This document shows positions 43,539 to 52,063 of a DNA stretch of 64,000 nt, one piece after another. Under the pieces are notes generated by a model. The model was not told the origin of the DNA and made no database searches. It was given only the letters and a program-made list of their open reading frames with translations. Each line of letters starts with the position of its first letter. Position 1 is the first letter of the stretch. Source of the DNA: Acidimicrobiaceae bacterium (GTDB taxonomy: Bacteria > Actinomycetota > Acidimicrobiia > Acidimicrobiales > UBA8190); the NCBI GenBank assembly GCA_003151955.1, contig PLZB01000021.1, forward strand, positions 1-64,000, read 5' to 3'. The translations under genes and the position numbers were made by a program.

Positions 43539-44174
43539 AAGGTCCCAGAGGGGGAACCACCGGCTGAGGTCCTCCTCCACGGGGAGGTCCTTGCCCAGGA
43601 CCCCCCGGATCCTGAGCTCGAGCTCGCTGTCGCGCTCCTCGGGGCCGCTGGGGGCGAAGGGGTAGAACGTGCCCCGCTTGGCCAGGTAGACGAGGAAGAG
43701 GGGCTGGTCCGGGGCCATCCCCTCGGGGCCCAAGGCATCGGGGTCGGCGCCGGGGTCGCGGCCGGGGTGGAACCCGAAGACCGAGCAGAGCAGCTGGGGT
43801 CCCCAGCCGGCATCCTCGAGGGAGGAATGGACCAGATGGGCCCGGGTGACGAGGTCGTCGATCCCGCCTCCCTCGATCACGATCCAGCGGTAGCCGAAGC
43901 TGTCGGCCACATGGCGGACCGTCTGGGCCGGAGCCGGCGGGTCGCCGGACGTGGTCGGATCGGTGTCGGCCAGCCCGAGGAGGGACTCGACCTCGACCTC
44001 GAGCTCCTCGAAGGGCTTCCCGGCCGGGGCCCGGAAGCAGACACCGGCCCGGCCGCTCGGGACCAGCCCGGCCGAGGCCTCGAGGGTCAGGGCCGCCCCC
44101 GGGAGGGCGAAGAGGGCGTCGAGGTCGGGCCGGGCCGCCCGGGTCCGCCCCAGGATGGTGTCGAAGAGGCCCAT
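43521..44174 (-). CDS. pspAB: PspA-associated protein PspAB
   Basis: This 217-residue protein begins GLFDTILGRTRAARPDLDALFALPGAALTLEA and contains YGYRWIVIEG, HSSLEDAGWGPQLLCSVFGF, LVYLAKRGTFYPFAPSGPEERD and LPVEEDLSRWFPLWD. This is the pattern I know for actinobacterial PspAB, a protein coded next to PspA and HtpX. It is the last gene of a pspA-htpX-pspAB operon with ATGA overlaps at both junctions. It probably modulates the membrane-stress response; the biochemical role is unknown. Confidence 0.88.
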   Translation of the reverse strand: MGLFDTILGRTRAARPDLDALFALPGAALTLEASAGLVPSGRAGVCFRAPAGKPFEELEVEVESLLGLADTDPTTSGDPPAPAQTVRHVADSFGYRWIVIEGGGIDDLVTRAHLVHSSLEDAGWGPQLLCSVFGFHPGRDPGADPDALGPEGMAPDQPLFLVYLAKRGTFYPFAPSGPEERDSELELRIRGVLGKDLPVEEDLSRWFPLWDLPLTGP

Positions 44175-45088
44175 CAGACCGCCCCGTTGAGCTCGACCTC
44201 GAGCCGGGCCAGCTGGTCGAGCCGCTTCTCCAGGGTGGGGTGGGTGGAGAACAGCGAGGAGATGCTGACCCCGTTCGAGAGGGCCGGGGTGAAGAAGAAG
44301 GCGTTGAAGTGCTCGGAGGCCCTGAGGTCACGGGTGGGGATCCGGGACATCTCCCCGGTCACCTTGACCAGGGCCGAGGCCAGGACCGAGGGCCGACCGG
44401 TCAGGATGGCCCCGGACCGGTCGGCGGCCAGCTCCCGGTAGCGGGACAGGGCCATCGTGAGGAGGAAGCTCACGGCATAGACGACGATCGAGACCAGCAT
44501 CACCACCAGCTCGAGGTTGGCCCCACCGTTCTCCCGGTCGTCGCCGCCGAATCCCGAGAAGATCTCCGAGTAGAACATGATCCGGGTGACGAGGCCGGCC
44601 AGCATCCCGAGGAAGCTGGCGATGGTCATCACGGCCACGTCCCGGTGGGCCACGTGGGAGAGCTCGTGGGCCAGGACCGCCTCCAGCTCCGGGCCGCTCA
44701 GCCGGCGCATGATGCCCCGGGTGGCGCAGACGACGGCCTGGTTCGGGCTCCGACCGGTGGCGAAGGCGTTGGGCATGTCGACCTCGGCCACCGCCACCCG
44801 GGGCTTCTTCATGTCGGCCAGGGCGCAGAGCCGGTCGATCATGCCGTGCAACTCGGGCTCCTCCTCCGCCGTCACCTCCCGGCCGCCCATGCCCCAGAGG
44901 GCGATCTTGTCGGAGAACCAGTACTGGGCGAAGGCCACGACCACCAGGATCACGACCAGGAAGGCCACCCGGACGTGGAAGGCCCAGAGGACCGCCCCCA
45001 CGGCCACGTAGAGCAGGACCAGGAAGAGCCCGGTGAGGAACATCCGGAAGGTGAGGCCGTGGTCGGCCGGGATCCGGCGGGTGGTCAT
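44174..45088 (-). CDS. htpX: Membrane zinc metalloprotease HtpX
   Basis: This 304-residue M48 peptidase degrades damaged membrane proteins. Two N-terminal helices (residues about 13-60) precede the zinc motif HELSHVAHRD near residue 147. Two further helices follow, and the third zinc ligand lies in RYRELAADRSGAIL near residue 225. A C-terminal FSTHPTLEKRLDQLARLE completes the family pattern. Its ATG (45088) overlaps the pspA stop and its stop overlaps the pspAB start. Confidence 0.94.
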   Translation of the reverse strand: MTTRRIPADHGLTFRMFLTGLFLVLLYVAVGAVLWAFHVRVAFLVVILVVVAFAQYWFSDKIALWGMGGREVTAEEEPELHGMIDRLCALADMKKPRVAVAEVDMPNAFATGRSPNQAVVCATRGIMRRLSGPELEAVLAHELSHVAHRDVAVMTIASFLGMLAGLVTRIMFYSEIFSGFGGDDRENGGANLELVVMLVSIVVYAVSFLLTMALSRYRELAADRSGAILTGRPSVLASALVKVTGEMSRIPTRDLRASEHFNAFFFTPALSNGVSISSLFSTHPTLEKRLDQLARLEVELNGAV

Positions 45089-45588
45089 CGGCCCGGGACC
45101 CCCCGGGCCGGGAACCCGGCCCGGGCCTCGCCCGCCCTCCTCCCGGCCTCGGCCGCGGCGTAGCTCGCCTTCAGGGTTTCCTCGCGGAGCCGGAACGCCT
45201 CGACCTGGTCCTGGAGCTGCCGGGCCACGCCGGCCAGGTGGCTCTCCCGCCCGGCCGCCTGCCCGAGCTCGGCCCGGAGACCCCCGAGCTCGTCCTCCAC
45301 CTCGGCCCTCCTGGTCAGGGCCTCCCGGGCCGGCTCCTCCCGGCCCTGGCCCAGCGCGGCGCGGGCCTGGCCGTGGAGCTTCAGGGCCCGGGCCTCCAGC
45401 TGGTGGACCTGCAACTCGATCCGCTTCCGGGCCGTGGCCAGCTCGGCCACGCTCCGACGGACCTGGTGGAGACCGTCGAGCTGGCTCAGGTAGGACCGGT
45501 CCAGGATCTCCCCGGGATCCTCGAACCGGTCCGCCGCCCGGTGGGAGCGGGCCTGGACGATGGTGACGAGACGATGGAAGAAGCCCAC
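45085..45588 (-). CDS. pspA: PspA/IM30 family protein, short form
   Basis: This 167-residue ESCRT-III-like coiled-coil protein begins GFFHRLVTIVQARSHRAADRFEDPGEILDRSYLSQLDGL, the PspA/Vipp1 helix-0/helix-1 region. A long hairpin of charged helices follows (AELATARKRIELQVHQLEARALKLHG...). Typical PspA is 220-250 residues; here the last helices are missing and the chain ends in a Gly/Arg/Pro-rich tail. It should bind and stabilise stressed membranes. It is the first gene of the operon, GTG 45588, followed by htpX and pspAB. Confidence 0.85.
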   Translation of the reverse strand: MGFFHRLVTIVQARSHRAADRFEDPGEILDRSYLSQLDGLHQVRRSVAELATARKRIELQVHQLEARALKLHGQARAALGQGREEPAREALTRRAEVEDELGGLRAELGQAAGRESHLAGVARQLQDQVEAFRLREETLKASYAAAEAGRRAGEARAGFPARGVPGR

Positions 45589-45724
45589 GGTGCCGGGTCC
45601 CTTTCCCGACCGGGCCCTCCGGTCCGGTTCCTGTCCTGAGCATAGGGGAGGCCCCCGGCCCCCCGACCGCGCCGATCCGGGCCCAGGTCCGGTCCGGGGG
45701 GTGGGGGGAGCCCGGCCGCAAGGG

Positions 45725-45730
45725 TACCGT
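45725..45730 (+). promoter_or_regulatory. -10 hexamer TACCGT, leaderless promoter of mca
   Basis: TACCGT ends 6 nt before ATG 45737, with no ribosome site between. Confidence 0.5.
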
Positions 45731-45736
45731 GGACGG

Positions 45737-46621
45737 ATGGACGAGCCCCGCTGCCTCCTGACGGTCCACGCCCACCCCGACGACGAGGCCTCGAAGGGTC
45801 CGTCGACGGTGGCCCGCTACCACGACGATGGCTGTCGGACGGTCCTGGTCTGCTGCACCGGCGGGGAGGAGGGCGAGATCTTGAACCCCGACCTCGACAC
45901 CCCCGAGGTCCGGGCCGACCTGGGCGGGGTCCGGCGCCGCGAGCTGGAGGCGGCGGCCGGGATGATCGGCTACGACGAGCTCGTCTGGTTGGGCTACCGG
46001 GACTCGGGGATGCCCGACTCCGAGGCCAACGCCAGACCGGACTGCTTCGCCCGGGCTCCCCTCGACGAGGCCGTGGGACGGTTGGTCGCCGTCCTGCGGC
46101 GGGAGCGTCCCCACGTGGTGGTGACCTATCCGGAGGACCAGGCCGGCTATCCCCATCCCGACCATCTCCGGGTCCACGAGGTCACCGTGGCTGCCTTCGA
46201 CGCCGCCGGTGACCTCGGCGCCTATCCCGAGGCGGGCGAGCCCTGGCAACCCCGGAAGCTGTACGCCGTGGGGTGGTCGGGCCGGAGGATCGTGGCCATG
46301 CACGAGAAGTTCCTGGAGCTGGGCCTGGAGTCCCCCTTCGACGACGGTTGGCTGGCCCGGGCGTCGGCCCCCCAGCCGCCCCACACCACCGAGATCGACG
46401 TCTCCGGCTACGGCGACGTCCGCCGGCTCGCCCTCCTGGCCCATGCCACCCAGGTCGATCCCCGGTCCCGCTTCTGGTTCGGCCTGCCTCCCGAGGTGGC
46501 CAGCACCATCCACCTTGTCGACGAGTACACCCTGATCCGGACCGTCCCGGGGGCGGGCGTGCCCGCCGACCTGGTCGAGGACGACCTCTTCGCCGGCATC
46601 GGGCCCACAGCCGCCAGGTAG
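45737..46621 (+). CDS. mca: Mycothiol S-conjugate amidase
   Basis: This 294-residue PIG-L/LmbE-fold zinc hydrolase has the N-terminal metal motif VHAHPDDEASKG, CTGGEEGEILNP, LWGY-type LVWLGYRDSGMPDSEAN, and the second metal motif YPHPDHLRVHEVT. The mid-part KLYAVGWSGRR and C-terminal ASTIHLVDEYTLIRT favour Mca over MshB. It cleaves mycothiol conjugates of toxins for export as mercapturates. This marks the host as a mycothiol producer and thus an actinobacterium. Confidence 0.9.
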   Translation: MDEPRCLLTVHAHPDDEASKGPSTVARYHDDGCRTVLVCCTGGEEGEILNPDLDTPEVRADLGGVRRRELEAAAGMIGYDELVWLGYRDSGMPDSEANARPDCFARAPLDEAVGRLVAVLRRERPHVVVTYPEDQAGYPHPDHLRVHEVTVAAFDAAGDLGAYPEAGEPWQPRKLYAVGWSGRRIVAMHEKFLELGLESPFDDGWLARASAPQPPHTTEIDVSGYGDVRRLALLAHATQVDPRSRFWFGLPPEVASTIHLVDEYTLIRTVPGAGVPADLVEDDLFAGIGPTAAR

Positions 46622-46706
46622 CGAACGCCGGGTCGTGTCGGGCATAACATGCCGACGGGCCACCGGGAAGCGCCGGGAGACCGCACCGACGACGGAGGAG
46701 CACCAG

Positions 46707-47093
46707 ATGGCCAGATGGCTCACCCAGGAGTGGCTCGACGAGACCCGGGCCATGGCCGCCGGCCAGCCCGAGCGGCCCGGGGCCTCGGCCCGGATGCAAC
46801 ACGTCGTGACCGGTGGTCCCGACGGCGACGTCGACTACTTCTGGGTCCTCGAGTCCGGCATCCTGACCGAGAGCGGCCTCGGTCGGCTGGCCGATGCCGA
46901 GGTCACCCTCACCACCGCCTACGGCGACGCCCTCAAGATCCAGCAGGGGGAGCTCGACGCCAACGCCGCCTTCATGCAGGGGAAGGTGAAGGTGACGGGC
47001 AACATGGCCAAGGTCATGGCACTGCTCCCGATCACCAACTCCCCCGAGTACCGCCAGCTCCAGGGCGAGATCGCCGCGATCACGGAGTACTGA
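46707..47093 (+). CDS. SCP2 sterol-carrier domain protein
   Basis: This 128-residue SCP2-fold protein starts at ATG 46707 after a GGAGGAG site. It has the family features WLTQEWLDETRAMAAG, VDYFWVLESG, DAEVTLTTAYGDALKIQQGELDANAAFMQGKVKVTGNMAKVMAL. The GKVKVTGN...L stretch is the SCP2 lipid-binding core. It may bind fatty acyl-CoA or other lipids. It is convergent with the next gene over a hairpin terminator. Confidence 0.88.
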   Translation: MARWLTQEWLDETRAMAAGQPERPGASARMQHVVTGGPDGDVDYFWVLESGILTESGLGRLADAEVTLTTAYGDALKIQQGELDANAAFMQGKVKVTGNMAKVMALLPITNSPEYRQLQGEIAAITEY

Positions 47094-47105
47094 GGGTCAG
47101 GCCCC

Positions 47106-47134
47106 CGTCCCGGCCGGTTCAGGGGACCGGGACG
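47106..47134. terminator. Hairpin between convergent genes
   Basis: CGTCCCGG (47106-47113) and CCGGGACG (47127-47134) pair around a 13-nt loop, between the SCP2 gene and the minus-strand gene ending at 47119. The latter's stop lies in the loop. Confidence 0.45.
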
Positions 47135-47688
47135 ATCGTGCCTCCCGGGCCGCTGCCGTTGCCGCCCAGGAAGCCCAGGTGGATGGCTCCGGCGCTCTGG
47201 GCCAGGATCAGGGCCACCGCCGCCAGCACCAGCACGATGAGGACGACGGTCAGGACCGGCCTGACCCGGTCGAACCGGCTCCTCGGGGAGGTCTCCCCCC
47301 GCCCGCTGTAGCCGTCCACCAGGCGGGTCACGACCGGACCGAGCTCAGCCGCCTCGGCCCGGGGGACGAGGAAGCGGTAGGCGCCCCCGGCCGTCTCGAC
47401 GACGAGGACGGCGCCGGCCGGCGTGTCGTCCCCCCCGGCCCAGTCCTCGACCGTGGTCCGGCGGACCGCGTCCCAGGCCAGGATCCGGGGCAGGTCGGTG
47501 GTGACCCTGGTGACCCCCACCCCCCGGTGGTCGAGCACCAGGTGGATGCCCGCCGCCGGTGTCGCGTCGGAGCCGGCCGGCAGGAGGATGACATCGGGGA
47601 GTCGGAGACCCCGGGGGGCGGCGCCGCGACCTGCGTCCCGGGCCTCGGAATCCGGGGTGGCCAGCGGCACGTCAGCGGTGCTCGTCAC
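47119..47688 (-). CDS. Hypothetical protein with C-terminal transmembrane anchor
   Basis: I do not recognise this 189-residue protein. The main part looks like a PH- or YcxB-like beta domain (IHLVLDHRGVGVTRVTTDLPRILAWDAVRRTTVEDW, then VLVVETAGGAYRFLVP). One helix near residues 150-172 (VLTVVLIVLVLAAVALILAQ) follows, then a Gly-rich end. GTG 47688 was chosen because TACCAT ends 6 nt before it, the same arrangement as other genes here. Confidence 0.6.
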   Translation of the reverse strand: MTSTADVPLATPDSEARDAGRGAAPRGLRLPDVILLPAGSDATPAAGIHLVLDHRGVGVTRVTTDLPRILAWDAVRRTTVEDWAGGDDTPAGAVLVVETAGGAYRFLVPRAEAAELGPVVTRLVDGYSGRGETSPRSRFDRVRPVLTVVLIVLVLAAVALILAQSAGAIHLGFLGGNGSGPGGTIVPVP

Positions 47689-47694
47689 GCCTCG

Positions 47695-47700
47695 ATGGTA
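47695..47700 (-). promoter_or_regulatory. -10 hexamer TACCAT, leaderless promoter of the anchor protein gene
   Basis: On the minus strand TACCAT ends 6 nt before GTG 47688. Confidence 0.5.
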
Positions 47701-47726
47701 CCGCCGCCGCACCGGCGGTCGGGGCC

Positions 47727-48563
47727 TCAGTCCCCCGATCGCATCAGGTCCCGCAGCGCCCGGTAGCCGATCAGGGTGACCCCGGCCGCCTCGAGGCTGG
47801 AGTGCAGCCCGCTTTCGCCGGTCAGGTGGGCTTGGTCCTCGACCCTGGCCTCCCAGTCCGGGGCCATGGCCCGGAGCTCAGGGCTGTCCACCGCCGGATG
47901 GAGCGAGACCTCGGTCACGCCCGGCAGGAGCCCCGAGACGGCCTCCAGCAGACCCGGCCCTGTTCCGCCGGCCGGGAGGGCCAGGAAGTTGTCGGGGAAG
48001 ACCACGCCCTCCTCGGCGGCCAGTGACCGGAAGGGGAATCCGATGTTGGGCTCGGTCTCCGGGCCGGAGAGACGCAAGGGGAGGCCGAATTCGACGGCCA
48101 GGTCGAGGTAGACGTCGAAGAACTCGGACCGGATCTGGAGCGTTCCCATGTGGGCGTCGAGATGGCTGACGTCGAACCCCCAGAGGATGGCCCGCTCCAC
48201 CTGGGCCCGGCACTCCCGGCGGACCTCGTCGAGATCGGCGTGGTCCCAGACGTCGGCGACCGTCCGGGGGAAGCCCCCGTCCCCGTCGAGGAGGGAGGGG
48301 GCGTGGGTGATCGGGCCCCATCGGTACAGGTCGAGCTCGGCGTTCACCGTGAGCTGGACTCCCACGTCCTCGCCCCGGTAGGCGGCGGCCGCTTCCCGGG
48401 CCCAGGGGCAGGGGACCATCAGGCTGGCGCTGGTGGCGAGGCCGTCCCGGAGGGAGCGGTAGACACCCTCGTTGGCGGCATGGCAGAAGCCGAGCCCGTC
48501 ACAGTTGATGATCAGCAACCTGGCCTCGTCCGGGTACCCGAGACGGTGGGCGAGCGACGGCAT
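47727..48563 (-). CDS. ChbG/HpnK (YdjC) family polysaccharide deacetylase-like protein
   Basis: This 278-residue protein has the family layout: LLIINCDGLGFCHAANEGVYRSLRDGLATSASLMVPCPWA, then DVGVQLTVNAELDLYRW, and SHLDAHMGTLQ for the metal-binding His. The usual NADDFG is here NCDGLG, so one of the two Asp is lost and activity or metal use may differ. Family members remove acetyl groups from chitooligosaccharides or hopanoid sugars. ATG 48563 has TACGTT ending 6 nt upstream. Confidence 0.82.
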   Translation of the reverse strand: MPSLAHRLGYPDEARLLIINCDGLGFCHAANEGVYRSLRDGLATSASLMVPCPWAREAAAAYRGEDVGVQLTVNAELDLYRWGPITHAPSLLDGDGGFPRTVADVWDHADLDEVRRECRAQVERAILWGFDVSHLDAHMGTLQIRSEFFDVYLDLAVEFGLPLRLSGPETEPNIGFPFRSLAAEEGVVFPDNFLALPAGGTGPGLLEAVSGLLPGVTEVSLHPAVDSPELRAMAPDWEARVEDQAHLTGESGLHSSLEAAGVTLIGYRALRDLMRSGD

Positions 48564-48569
48564 GCCCTG

Positions 48570-48575
48570 AACGTA
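48570..48575 (-). promoter_or_regulatory. -10 hexamer TACGTT, leaderless promoter of the deacetylase gene
   Basis: On the minus strand TACGTT ends 6 nt before ATG 48563. Confidence 0.5.
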
Positions 48576-48619
48576 GCGCCGTCGGCGTCCGACGGTGACA
48601 ACCGGCCGGCGACCGCCGG

Positions 48620-48892
48620 TCAGGCCGCGTGGGCGTCGGCGACCCGGGCCAGGGCGGCCCTGGCCTCGGCCAGGCCGCTCAACCCGGTGCGGCGGGTCGG
48701 CTCGTCGAGGCGCCAGTCGTCGCCGACCCCATCGGGAGACCGGCTCTCGGCCGCCGGGGACCCCGGTTCGTCCCGTCGGGGGGCCGGGCGGGGACCGCGG
48801 GTCCGGCGACGCCGGGCCGGGACGCCGGCCCGGCGGCCGTGCCGGTCGGCGACCTCCTCCTCGAACCAGGGAAGCTCAGGCTGGTAGCTCAC
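48620..48892 (-). CDS. Small Arg/Pro-rich hypothetical protein
   Basis: This is an open frame of 90 residues from GTG 48892, beginning SYQPELPWFEEEVADRHGRR. The middle is Arg/Pro/Gly-rich and looks disordered, and the end is helical (SGLAEARAALARVADAHA). No family is recognised. It is divergent from the LLM oxidoreductase, and the two starts are only 37 nt apart. It could be a real small protein or a chance frame. Confidence 0.4.
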   Translation of the reverse strand: MSYQPELPWFEEEVADRHGRRAGVPARRRRTRGPRPAPRRDEPGSPAAESRSPDGVGDDWRLDEPTRRTGLSGLAEARAALARVADAHAA

Positions 48893-48929
48893 ATGGTCAT
48901 CGTGGCAGGGGGGTGTAACACTGCAGATC

Positions 48930-49883
48930 GTGACCAGATACGGCATCACCGTCCCCTTCGACGACATCACGCTGGCCGACCATCCGGCCTGGTTCCGGTT
49001 GCTGGCCGAGCTCGGCTACAGCGACGTCTGGACCGGGGAGGCCAACAGCGCCGACGGCTTCGTGCCCCTGGCCCTGGCCGCGGCCACCGCCCCCGAGCTG
49101 CGGTTGGGCACCGCCGTGATCCCGGTCTACACCCGTGGTCCCGGCCTCCTGGCCATGCAGGCCGCCACCATGGAGGAGCTGGCCCCGGGGCGATTCGCCC
49201 TCGGGATCGGCTCCTCCTCCGATGTGATCGTCGAACGCTGGAATGCCGGTTCCTTCGACGAGCCCTACAAGCGGGTCCGGGACACGGTCCGCTTCCTCCG
49301 GCTGGCGCTGACCGGCCAGAAGGTGGACGAGGAGTTCGAGACGTTCACGGTGCGAGGCTTCCGCCTGGGCCGGCCCATTGCCTCCCCGCCGCCGATCTAC
49401 GTGGCCGCCCTGCGCCCCGGGATGCTCCGGCTGGCCGGCCGGGAGGCGGACGGGGCCATCCTCAACTGGTTGGGAGCGGGGGACGTCCCCCAGGTCGTGG
49501 CCGAGGTCGGTCCGGGCAAGGAGATCGTGGCCAGGATCTTCGTCTGTCCCAGCGACGATCCGGACCGGGCCCGGCACGTCGGCCGGCTGGCGGTGGCCGC
49601 CTACCTGAACGTCGGGGTCTACGCCGCCTTCCACGAGTGGGTGGGCCGGGGCCCCCTCCTGGAGCCGATGTGGGCGGCCTGGAAGGCGGGGGACCGGAAG
49701 GCGGCCCTGGCCGCCATCCCGGACGAGGTCGTCGACGCCCTGGTCGTCCACGGGAGCCCGGAAAGCTGCCGGGACCACATCCAGCGCTACGTCGACAACG
49801 GGGTCACCGTGCCGGTGGTGGCCGTCCTCCCCGGCGGCGACCCCCTGGACCGGGTCGTCCGGTACCTGGCGCCCACGGCCTGA
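48930..49883 (+). CDS. LLM class (F420-dependent type) oxidoreductase
   Basis: This 317-residue TIM-barrel protein of the luciferase-like group has YGITVPFDDITLADHPAWFRLLAELGYSDVWTGEAN, LRLGTAVIPVYTRGPGLLAMQAATMEELAPGRFALGIGSSS and PIYVAALRPGMLRLAGREADGAILNW. The last is the cofactor-side motif seen in F420-dependent members such as methylene-H4MPT reductase-like proteins. The substrate is unknown. It starts at GTG 48930. Such genes are abundant in Acidimicrobiia and mycobacteria. Confidence 0.88.
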   Translation: MTRYGITVPFDDITLADHPAWFRLLAELGYSDVWTGEANSADGFVPLALAAATAPELRLGTAVIPVYTRGPGLLAMQAATMEELAPGRFALGIGSSSDVIVERWNAGSFDEPYKRVRDTVRFLRLALTGQKVDEEFETFTVRGFRLGRPIASPPPIYVAALRPGMLRLAGREADGAILNWLGAGDVPQVVAEVGPGKEIVARIFVCPSDDPDRARHVGRLAVAAYLNVGVYAAFHEWVGRGPLLEPMWAAWKAGDRKAALAAIPDEVVDALVVHGSPESCRDHIQRYVDNGVTVPVVAVLPGGDPLDRVVRYLAPTA

Positions 49884-49919
49884 GCGGCGGGCCGACGGGT
49901 CGGAAGGCGAAGGGCCCGG

Positions 49920-50813
49920 TCAGCGCAGGACGGCGGCCAGGGCCCGCTCGATGTCGGGATCGGCGAAGCGGAAACCCGAGGCCTGGAGCCGGGCCGGGAG
50001 CACCCGTTGACCGGCCAGGACCAGCTCGTCGGTCATCTCCCGGCCCAGGACGACGCCGAGGGCCAGGCGGGGCACGGCCAGGACGGTGGGCCGGTGGAGG
50101 GCCTTGCCGAGGGCCCGGGTGAAGCCGGCGTTCGTGACCGGGGACGGGCCGGTGAGATTGACCGGGCCGACCAGGGCCCCGTCCTCGAGGAGGTGGAGGA
50201 TGGCGGCGACGTGGTCCCGGAGGGTGATCCAGCTCAGCCACTGCCGGCCGGTCCCGAGGCGTCCACCCAGGCCGAGGCGGAACAGGAGGAGCTGCCGGTG
50301 GAGGGCCCCGCCCCGGCCGTCGAGGACCACCCCGGTCCGGAGGTGGACGACCCGGAAGCCGGCGGCCACGGCGGGCTCCGTGGCGGCTTCCCAGTCGGCG
50401 CAGAGCGCGGCCAGAAATCCCCGCCCCGGCCCGCTCTCCTCGGTGAGCTGCTCACCGTCACGGTCTCCGTACCAGCCGACTGCGGAGCCGCTGAGGAGGA
50501 CCCGGGGGCCGTCGACGGTCGTGGCCATGGCCTGGGCGAGCAGCTGGGTGGCACCCACCCGGCTGGTCCGGATCTCGGCCTTCCGGGTCGCCGACCAGCG
50601 GTGGTCACCCAGTCCGGCGCCGGCCAGGTGGACGATGGCGGTGGCCCCCTTGAGCACGCTGCCGTCGATGGCGCCGACGGCGGGGTCCCAGTAGCCCTGG
50701 CCCGGGAGGGGGTGCCGGCGCACCATCGGGGTCACCTCGTGGCCGGACCGGTGGAGGGCGGCCACGAGCGCCCCGCCGATCAGCCCGCTGGAACCGGTCA
50801 CCACGACCCTCAT
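49920..50813 (-). CDS. TIGR01777 family NAD-dependent epimerase/dehydratase-like protein
   Basis: This 297-residue protein has a Rossmann start RVVVTGSSGLIGGALVAALHRSGHEV and HLAGAGLGDHRWSATRKAEIRTSRVGAT. SGSAVGWYGDRDGEQLTEES, LRTGVVLDGRGGAL and the C-terminal SDR-linked DUF1731 segment follow. It matches the YfcH/SulA-like TIGR01777 group. The exact reaction is not known. A GGAGGTGA site precedes ATG 50813. Confidence 0.9.
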   Translation of the reverse strand: MRVVVTGSSGLIGGALVAALHRSGHEVTPMVRRHPLPGQGYWDPAVGAIDGSVLKGATAIVHLAGAGLGDHRWSATRKAEIRTSRVGATQLLAQAMATTVDGPRVLLSGSAVGWYGDRDGEQLTEESGPGRGFLAALCADWEAATEPAVAAGFRVVHLRTGVVLDGRGGALHRQLLLFRLGLGGRLGTGRQWLSWITLRDHVAAILHLLEDGALVGPVNLTGPSPVTNAGFTRALGKALHRPTVLAVPRLALGVVLGREMTDELVLAGQRVLPARLQASGFRFADPDIERALAAVLR

Positions 50814-50877
50814 GTCTCACCTCCACGGCGGCAGGGACCACCGGTCCCGACCTGGGCGCCGGGCGCCCGCCGTCACC

Positions 50878-51387
50878 CTACGGCGCCCCGGCCCCGGAAT
50901 CGTGGAAGCGGGCCCTGATCTCCTCGTCGGCGGCCCGCACCTTCGCCGCCATGGACTGGCGCTGGGCCTCGAGGGCCCGGGCCAGGGCCTCGTCGGACAG
51001 GGCCAGGATCCGGACGGCCAGCAGGCCGGCGTTACGTGCCCCGTTGATGGCGACCGTGGCCACCGGAACGCCGGCCGGCATCTGGACCATGGACAGGAGG
51101 GAGTCGAGGCCCCCCAGATTTGCGAGGGCGATGGGCACGGCGATGACGGGGAGGGGGGTCACGGCGGCCAGGACCCCGCCCAGGTGGGCCGCCCCCCCCG
51201 CTCCTGCGATGAGGACCCGGATCCCCCGGCCGGCTGCGTCCCGGGCGAAGGCGAGGGCATCGTCGGGGGTCCGGTGGGCCGAGAGCACCCGGACCTCGAC
51301 GGGGACGTCGAATTCCCGCAGGGCCTCGACGGCTCCCTCCATCACCCCGGCATCGGATGCGCTTCCCATCACGATGGCTACCGACAT
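50878..51387 (-). CDS. purE: N5-carboxyaminoimidazole ribonucleotide mutase
   Basis: This 169-residue class I PurE converts N5-CAIR to CAIR in purine synthesis. It has [30 protein letters not shown] with the catalytic His, and [27 protein letters not shown]. PurK normally accompanies it but is absent here. The neighbours, an epimerase and a methyltransferase, are unrelated to purines. Confidence 0.94.
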   Translation of the reverse strand: MSVAIVMGSASDAGVMEGAVEALREFDVPVEVRVLSAHRTPDDALAFARDAAGRGIRVLIAGAGGAAHLGGVLAAVTPLPVIAVPIALANLGGLDSLLSMVQMPAGVPVATVAINGARNAGLLAVRILALSDEALARALEAQRQSMAAKVRAADEEIRARFHDSGAGAP

Positions 51388-51477
51388 GGGTTGGGGCCTC
51401 CTGGCATGCTCGGCCGGCGTAGGGGTCGCCGGGACCTGCGCATTCTGGCCCGGAAGGGCCTGGCCGTCACGTCGAGG

Positions 51478-52041
51478 TCAGGGAGCGGGGGGTCGGCGGT
51501 GGACGGAGACGGCGTAGTCCCCCCCGACGAACGGTTGACGGTCCCAGGTGGCCCAGCGGTCGTCCGGGACCAGCCCCGTACCGTCGAGGGAGCCGTCGTA
51601 GTGATCCAGGTCGAGACCCCGGCCCAGCTGGAAGCCGCTCACCAGGCACCCCCCAGGGGCAACCACGGTGGCCAGGTGCCGGACGACGGTCCCGGCCGTG
51701 CCGGGATGGAGGAAGACAAGGACGTTGCCCGCCGCCAGGACGAGGTCGAACGGTCCTCCCGGGACGGGTCCGGCGGCCAGGTCGGCCGCCGCCCACCGGA
51801 GCCCGGGAGCCTTCCCCCTGGCCTCGTCGAGCATGGCGGGATCGACGTCCACGCCCAGGGTGACGTAGCCCCGACGGGACAGCTCGACCGTCACCCGGCC
51901 TGTTCCGCAGCCGGCATCGAGGACGCGGCCCGGAGGTCCCCCCAGGAGCAGGTCGGCCAGGTCGGCCTCGCCGTGGAGGTAGTGGCCCTCGGCGGCCAGC
52001 CGGGCGAACCGGGCGTCGTAGTCCTGTCCCCGGCCGGCCAT
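51478..52041 (-). CDS. Class I SAM-dependent methyltransferase
   Basis: This 187-residue protein has the SAM motif VLDAGCGTGRVTVELSRRGY near residue 45, then LGVDVDPAMLDEARGK, and FDLVLAAGNVLVFLHPG. It has no extra substrate domain, so the acceptor cannot be named. A TACCCT hexamer ends 6 nt before ATG 52041. Confidence 0.85.
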   Translation of the reverse strand: MAGRGQDYDARFARLAAEGHYLHGEADLADLLLGGPPGRVLDAGCGTGRVTVELSRRGYVTLGVDVDPAMLDEARGKAPGLRWAAADLAAGPVPGGPFDLVLAAGNVLVFLHPGTAGTVVRHLATVVAPGGCLVSGFQLGRGLDLDHYDGSLDGTGLVPDDRWATWDRQPFVGGDYAVSVHRRPPAP

Positions 52042-52047
52042 GCCGTC

Positions 52048-52053
52048 AGGGTA
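52048..52053 (-). promoter_or_regulatory. -10 hexamer TACCCT, leaderless promoter of the methyltransferase
   Basis: On the minus strand TACCCT ends 6 nt before ATG 52041; it overlaps the intergenic space after the DsbA-like gene. Confidence 0.5.
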
Positions 52054-52063
52054 CCGTCGGGCC

